Below are positions 61,477-64,000 of a stretch of DNA of 64,000 nucleotides, one piece after another. The stretch is from Paenibacillus sp. USDA918EY (GTDB lineage: Bacteria; Bacillota; Bacilli; Paenibacillales; Paenibacillaceae), in the NCBI RefSeq assembly GCF_009870825.1, contig NZ_WTWY01000021.1:24651-88650 (forward strand), in the 5' to 3' direction. The position numbers and the translations under genes were made by a program. The notes under the pieces are model-generated. The model had not been told where the DNA came from. It searched no databases and saw only the letters and a program-made list of their open reading frames with translations. Positions within the stretch are counted from its first letter, which is position 1; each line of letters begins with the position of its first letter.

Positions 61477-62235
61477 TTAATTCTTTTCATGAAACAGGAA
61501 GTCGAAGGACGTTTTCAGGTGCCGTTCCCAGAAAAACCAATCATGCGTACCCGGACCCTCGACATACTGGAATTCAAACGGCGTCTTCCGCATATATTCG
61601 GCAAACTCGCGATTCATCCCGATAAAAGGATCCTCGGTTCCGCAGCAGCATAACACCGGAGGCAGCTTGCCGCCCTCTTTGATCCTTCTCTCGGCAAGGG
61701 CATACAAATCCTGATCCGGCTTTACCGCCAGCTCCGTGCCGAATACGGCCCGCATCTCCTTTGCCTTCCCCGCGTCCATGTTTGGATCGCGAAGGCGTTT
61801 CTGGATATCGGTAACGCCGGATAAGGATACCGCCTTCGCATACCGGTCCGGGTAGGTCAAGGCGCATTTCAAGGCTCCGTACCCGCCCATCGACAAGCCG
61901 GCCACGAAGGTCCTTTCGGGGTCGGCATTCAGCCGGAGCATTCGCCCGCAAATGTCCGGAAGCTCCTGTGTCACGTAATGGAAGTAATCGAGACCGTATT
62001 CCATATCGGTATAATAACTTCGGTTCGCTTCCGGCATGATCACCGTGCAGCCGTATTTCGCGGCATACAGCTCGATGGTCGTCAGCCGGTGCCAAGTGCT
62101 GGCGTTGTCCCCTGCGCCGTGCAGCAGATAAAGCGTGCTGTTTGCCTGGACGCCGGCATCGACGGGAGATACCACGTGGATGTTGGTTGTCATTCGCAAC
62201 GTAGGCGATCCCGTGTCTATCGTTAAATGCGCCAT
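61477..62235 (-). CDS. Alpha/beta-hydrolase esterase (EstD/acetylesterase-like)
   Basis: A 252-residue cytosolic alpha/beta hydrolase with the oxyanion region YLLHGAGDNASTWHR, nucleophile Ser in VAGLSMGGYGALK, probable Asp in CCGTEDPFIG, and His in GPGTHDWFFWERHLKTSFDF. The same fold includes S-formylglutathione hydrolases and carbohydrate acetyl or feruloyl esterases; in this operon, deacylation of the imported sugar is a reasonable inference. AAAGGGG precedes the ATG. It is the first gene of the importer operon. Confidence 0.85.
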   Translation of the reverse strand: MAHLTIDTGSPTLRMTTNIHVVSPVDAGVQANSTLYLLHGAGDNASTWHRLTTIELYAAKYGCTVIMPEANRSYYTDMEYGLDYFHYVTQELPDICGRMLRLNADPERTFVAGLSMGGYGALKCALTYPDRYAKAVSLSGVTDIQKRLRDPNMDAGKAKEMRAVFGTELAVKPDQDLYALAERRIKEGGKLPPVLCCCGTEDPFIGMNREFAEYMRKTPFEFQYVEGPGTHDWFFWERHLKTSFDFLFHEKN

Positions 62236-62340
62236 ATGTAACCCCTTTCATCGGCATCAGTTTACAACATACAGTTTCAAATCTGCTTTTGAATCGATAT
62301 TTCCATATACAAATTCGACATCTTTCTTAGCCGTTTTAGC

Positions 62341-62350
62341 GAAACGTTTC
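62341..62350. promoter_or_regulatory. GAAACGTTTC palindrome upstream of the importer operon
   Basis: A perfect 10-base palindrome GAAACGTTTC about 105 bases before the esterase start. The same word recurs at 62690-62699. It has the half-sites typical of LacI-family operators. Confidence 0.5.
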
Positions 62351-62486
62351 TTTGATTGCGAGTCGTTCGCTGTCAACGTCCAATTAATGCCTATTTCCCT
62401 GTATTTTTAAACCTTTCAGCCTCCAATTGTCGATGTTGCCCATTGATTTCAAGGGCTTTATTTGCAGTTTGTAAGCGATTAATTCG

Positions 62487-62499
62487 AATCGTTTCGATT
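62487..62499. promoter_or_regulatory. AATCG-TTT-CGATT inverted repeat in the divergent spacer
   Basis: A perfect 5-base-arm inverted repeat near the middle of the 490-base spacer between the divergent esterase and serine hydrolase genes. It may be another operator. Confidence 0.3.
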
Positions 62500-62617
62500 A
62501 ACATCATAAATCCTCTTGTCACTTCATGTCAACTACCTTTTTCTCAAACTTCTTTCGATGCCATGGAATGTTCAATTTTTCTACTGAACGCCCCATTTTT
62601 AACTCGGATTTGTATCA

Positions 62618-62631
62618 GGAAAGCGATTTCC
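62618..62631. promoter_or_regulatory. Possible CcpA (cre) site before the serine hydrolase promoter
   Basis: GGAAAGCGATTTCC matches the cre consensus TGWAANCGNTNWCA at 12 of 14 positions and lies just upstream of the -35 element. Confidence 0.45.
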
Positions 62632-62639
62632 GGGCGATG

Positions 62640-62668
62640 TTGACATCCTCTTCGTCTTGTAATAAATT
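62640..62668 (+). promoter_or_regulatory. Promoter of the serine hydrolase gene
   Basis: TTGACA (62640-62645), 17 bases, TAAATT (62663-62668), 55 bases before the start codon. Confidence 0.6.
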
Positions 62669-62689
62669 CTAGTTTAAAAGAATATCATG

Positions 62690-62699
62690 GAAACGTTTC
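62690..62699. promoter_or_regulatory. GAAACGTTTC palindrome in the serine hydrolase 5' UTR
   Basis: Identical to the palindrome at 62341-62350. It sits about 20 bases past the -10, a repressor-type position. Confidence 0.5.
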
Positions 62700-62725
62700 T
62701 ATTGAATGAGAAAGAAGGGCTTATG

Positions 62726-63637
62726 ATGTCCATTCGATTAACCGGATTCGTAAATCTTTTAGCGAGACATCACTTAAACGTGCTGTCCGCTCGAGTGCTT
62801 CAAAACGGTGCGCAAATTGCCGCTTGGGACGTAACCCGGGACGAGCGCCGACTGCAGCATTCGGTAAGCAAATCCTTTACCTGCATGGCTGTCGGATTGG
62901 CCATTGACGAAGGAAAGCTGTCCCTTGAAACGAAGCTGAAGGACTTTTTTCCTGAACATGCCCAAATCCGCTCCGACGTTCCTTCATCCATGCAGCCTGG
63001 GGAACTGACGCTGTACAATCTGCTCCGGATGTCGTCCGGGCATGACTCGCCTCCGCTTTGGGCCGAAGAAAGAGCAACTCTTCAGGAAAAGGATTGGGTG
63101 AAGCATTATATGTCCCTTCCGCTGGACAGGCCCCAGGGAGAAAAATTCACGTACAGCAGCGGCGACACGTTCGTCATTTCGGCGCTGGTGCAGGCCGCCG
63201 TCGGCGAAACCGTCAAAGATTATTTGACGCCGCGGCTGTTCGAGCCGCTTGGCATCCATGACGTCGCCTGGGAAACGTCCCCGCTTGGCGTAACGCTTGG
63301 ATGTGCCGGACTCTCGATCAGCAACGAAGAGTTGAGCCGGTTCGGGCAATTCCTTTTGCAAAAAGGAATGTGGCAAGGACGGCAGCTGGTGCCGGCGGAA
63401 TGGATCGAGTTTGCGACGCGCAAACAGATCGACAACGAAGGAAGTCCGGATTGGAGCCAAGGCTACGGCTGCCAATTCTGGATGTGCAGGCATGACGCCT
63501 ATCGGGCCGACGGCGCTCGCGGGCAGCTTTGCGTCGTCCTTCCGGGCAAAAACGCGGTGATTGCCATTAACAGTGAGGAAGACGATATTCAGGGGATTCT
63601 TGACGCAGTGTGGGCGGAAATATTGCCGCAGCTGTAA
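62726..63637 (+). CDS. Beta-lactamase-fold serine hydrolase
   Basis: It has about 303 residues, no signal peptide, and class C beta-lactamase/esterase motifs: nucleophile SxxK in HSVSKSFTCMAVG, a YxN-like tyrosine in KFTYSSGDTF, and the family segments LTLYNLLRMSSGH and PLGIHDVAWETSPLGVTLGCAGLSIS. This fits cytosolic esterase or beta-lactamase-like proteins common in sugar clusters; the substrate is unknown. AGAAGG lies 7 bases before ATG 62726; an adjacent ATG at 62723 and one at 62687 are alternatives, but the latter would start in the operator. It diverges from the importer operon. Confidence 0.87.
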   Translation: MSIRLTGFVNLLARHHLNVLSARVLQNGAQIAAWDVTRDERRLQHSVSKSFTCMAVGLAIDEGKLSLETKLKDFFPEHAQIRSDVPSSMQPGELTLYNLLRMSSGHDSPPLWAEERATLQEKDWVKHYMSLPLDRPQGEKFTYSSGDTFVISALVQAAVGETVKDYLTPRLFEPLGIHDVAWETSPLGVTLGCAGLSISNEELSRFGQFLLQKGMWQGRQLVPAEWIEFATRKQIDNEGSPDWSQGYGCQFWMCRHDAYRADGARGQLCVVLPGKNAVIAINSEEDDIQGILDAVWAEILPQL

Positions 63638-63664
63638 TTGGGAGAATCAGGATGCGGATTGCAA

Positions 63665-63696
63665 AACAAGCCAGCCGAAATTTCGGCTGGCTTGTT
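63665..63696 (+). terminator. Terminator after the serine hydrolase gene
   Basis: Near-perfect palindrome AACAAGCCAGCCGAAA / TTTCGGCTGGCTTGTT, ending in a short T-run. Confidence 0.75.
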
Positions 63697-63720
63697 TCCG
63701 GATACCCAAAGGAGGCGAAC

Positions 63721-63753
63721 ATGGAAAACTTGTTTGTCGACGTATTTTCATAG
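63721..63753 (+). CDS. Ten-codon mini-ORF with a perfect ribosome binding site
   Basis: MENLFVDVFS follows AAAGGAGGCGAAC, an ideal ribosome binding site. The peptide is too short to classify; it could be a leader peptide, a decayed gene start or chance. The surrounding stretch 63754-63850 shows nothing else. Confidence 0.25.
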   Translation: MENLFVDVFS

Positions 63754-63856
63754 AAAGCAAGCCGCGGTTCGTGGAGATTTCAAGATCAGATGCTTTTGGA
63801 TTTTAAAGAGATCCTGCTATCTTATTCTTTCAAAATCCCACTTGTTATGCGGTATA

Positions 63857-63865
63857 TGGTATAAT
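63857..63865 (+). promoter_or_regulatory. Extended -10 promoter of the toxin-like gene
   Basis: TGG-TATAAT (TATAAT at 63860-63865) is a consensus extended -10 element about 57 bases before the start codon. Confidence 0.55.
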
Positions 63866-63894
63866 ATGGAACGTACATACACGCCTTGAGTGGG

Positions 63895-63921
63895 CGCACC
63901 CTCCTGAAAGGGGGTGGTGCG
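63895..63921 (+). promoter_or_regulatory. Hairpin that can hide the toxin ribosome binding site
   Basis: CGCACC-CTCC (63895-63904) can pair with GGGG(g)-(t)-GGTGCG (63910-63921), leaving a TGAAA loop and covering the GGGGGTGG ribosome binding site directly before the ATG. Confidence 0.55.
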
Positions 63922-64000
63922 ATGAACATTTCGTTCGGTGAGGTTCTTACCTTCGGGTTATTCCTGTTGGCTTTGCTGACTTACATCGATAAACGAAAGT
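63922..64000 (+). CDS. Putative holin-like toxin, N-terminal part (cut by window edge)
   Basis: The visible 26 residues read MNISFGEVLTFGLFLLALLTYIDKRK: one membrane helix (about 7-21) then a conserved TYIDKR end. This matches the very short holin-like toxin family (Hol_Tox) often found as type I toxins in Bacillales. The full protein probably ends a few residues past the window edge. A sequestered ribosome binding site and its own extended -10 promoter fit a type I toxin; the antisense antitoxin RNA cannot be seen here. Confidence 0.75.
   Translation, partial: MNISFGEVLTFGLFLLALLTYIDKRK

Overview
The window looks like the chromosome of a spore-forming Bacillales bacterium, most likely Paenibacillus or a close relative. 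The evidence is moderately high G+C, strong GGAGG-type ribosome binding sites, frequent TTG and GTG starts, a SpoVID coat protein, the forespore-type LonB protease, a T-box before valS, and a gene order that parallels the Bacillus subtilis ysoA-tig-clpX-lonB-lonA-ysxC-hemA-X-C-D-B-L-spoVID-valS-folC region. No prophage, IS element or CRISPR array was seen.

Positions 1-33000 are conserved core, almost all on the minus strand. Read in the direction of transcription (from high to low coordinates) they hold: a ysoA-like TPR gene with an apparent frameshift; tig; clpP-clpX; ispG; lonB; lon; engB; an unrecognised cytosolic protein; speD behind a structured leader RNA; an anchored protein of unknown function behind a repeat-rich spacer; and the tetrapyrrole operon hemA-hemX-precorrin-2 dehydrogenase-hemC-cobA/hemD fusion-hemB-hemL. 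A pseudouridine synthase and spoVID follow, then T-box-controlled valS, folC-murC, a SPOR-domain protein, a DUF4321-like protein, maf and radC (cut by the window edge). The tetrapyrrole operon can make uroporphyrinogen III and branch to both heme and siroheme.

Positions 33000-50500 are more mixed: a tRNA-Arg(TCT) whose 3' end and terminator are partly duplicated nearby; galU with a family-8 glycosyltransferase carrying a strongly repetitive basic tail; a heterodimeric ABC exporter of YheI/YheH (BmrCD) type; a methyltransferase; an AraC-type regulator; a GntR regulator-MFS pair with a palindromic operator; a PAP2 membrane protein; a phosphate uptake operon (propeller protein-pstS-pstC-pstA, without pstB); and a TagO/MraY-type sugar-phosphate transferase.

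Positions 50500-63700 form a carbohydrate locus: a LacI regulator, a GH94 phosphorylase of about 1120 residues, a GH3 beta-glucosidase, an ABC sugar importer (lipoprotein plus two permeases, no ATPase), an esterase, and a divergent serine hydrolase. Gene content and order resemble the Listeria innocua lin1839-lin1843 region for beta-1,2-gluco-oligosaccharides (sophoro-oligosaccharides), so I infer the same substrate. GAAAC/GTTTC palindromes near the importer and hydrolase promoters suggest LacI/CcpA-type control. The window ends inside a tiny holin-like toxin gene whose ribosome binding site lies in a predicted hairpin.

The observations most worth following are the multi-branched speD leader (20759-20900), the beta-1,2-glucan locus with its operators, the homopolymer frameshift in the ysoA-like gene, the repeat cluster at 20062-20250, and the edge toxin.
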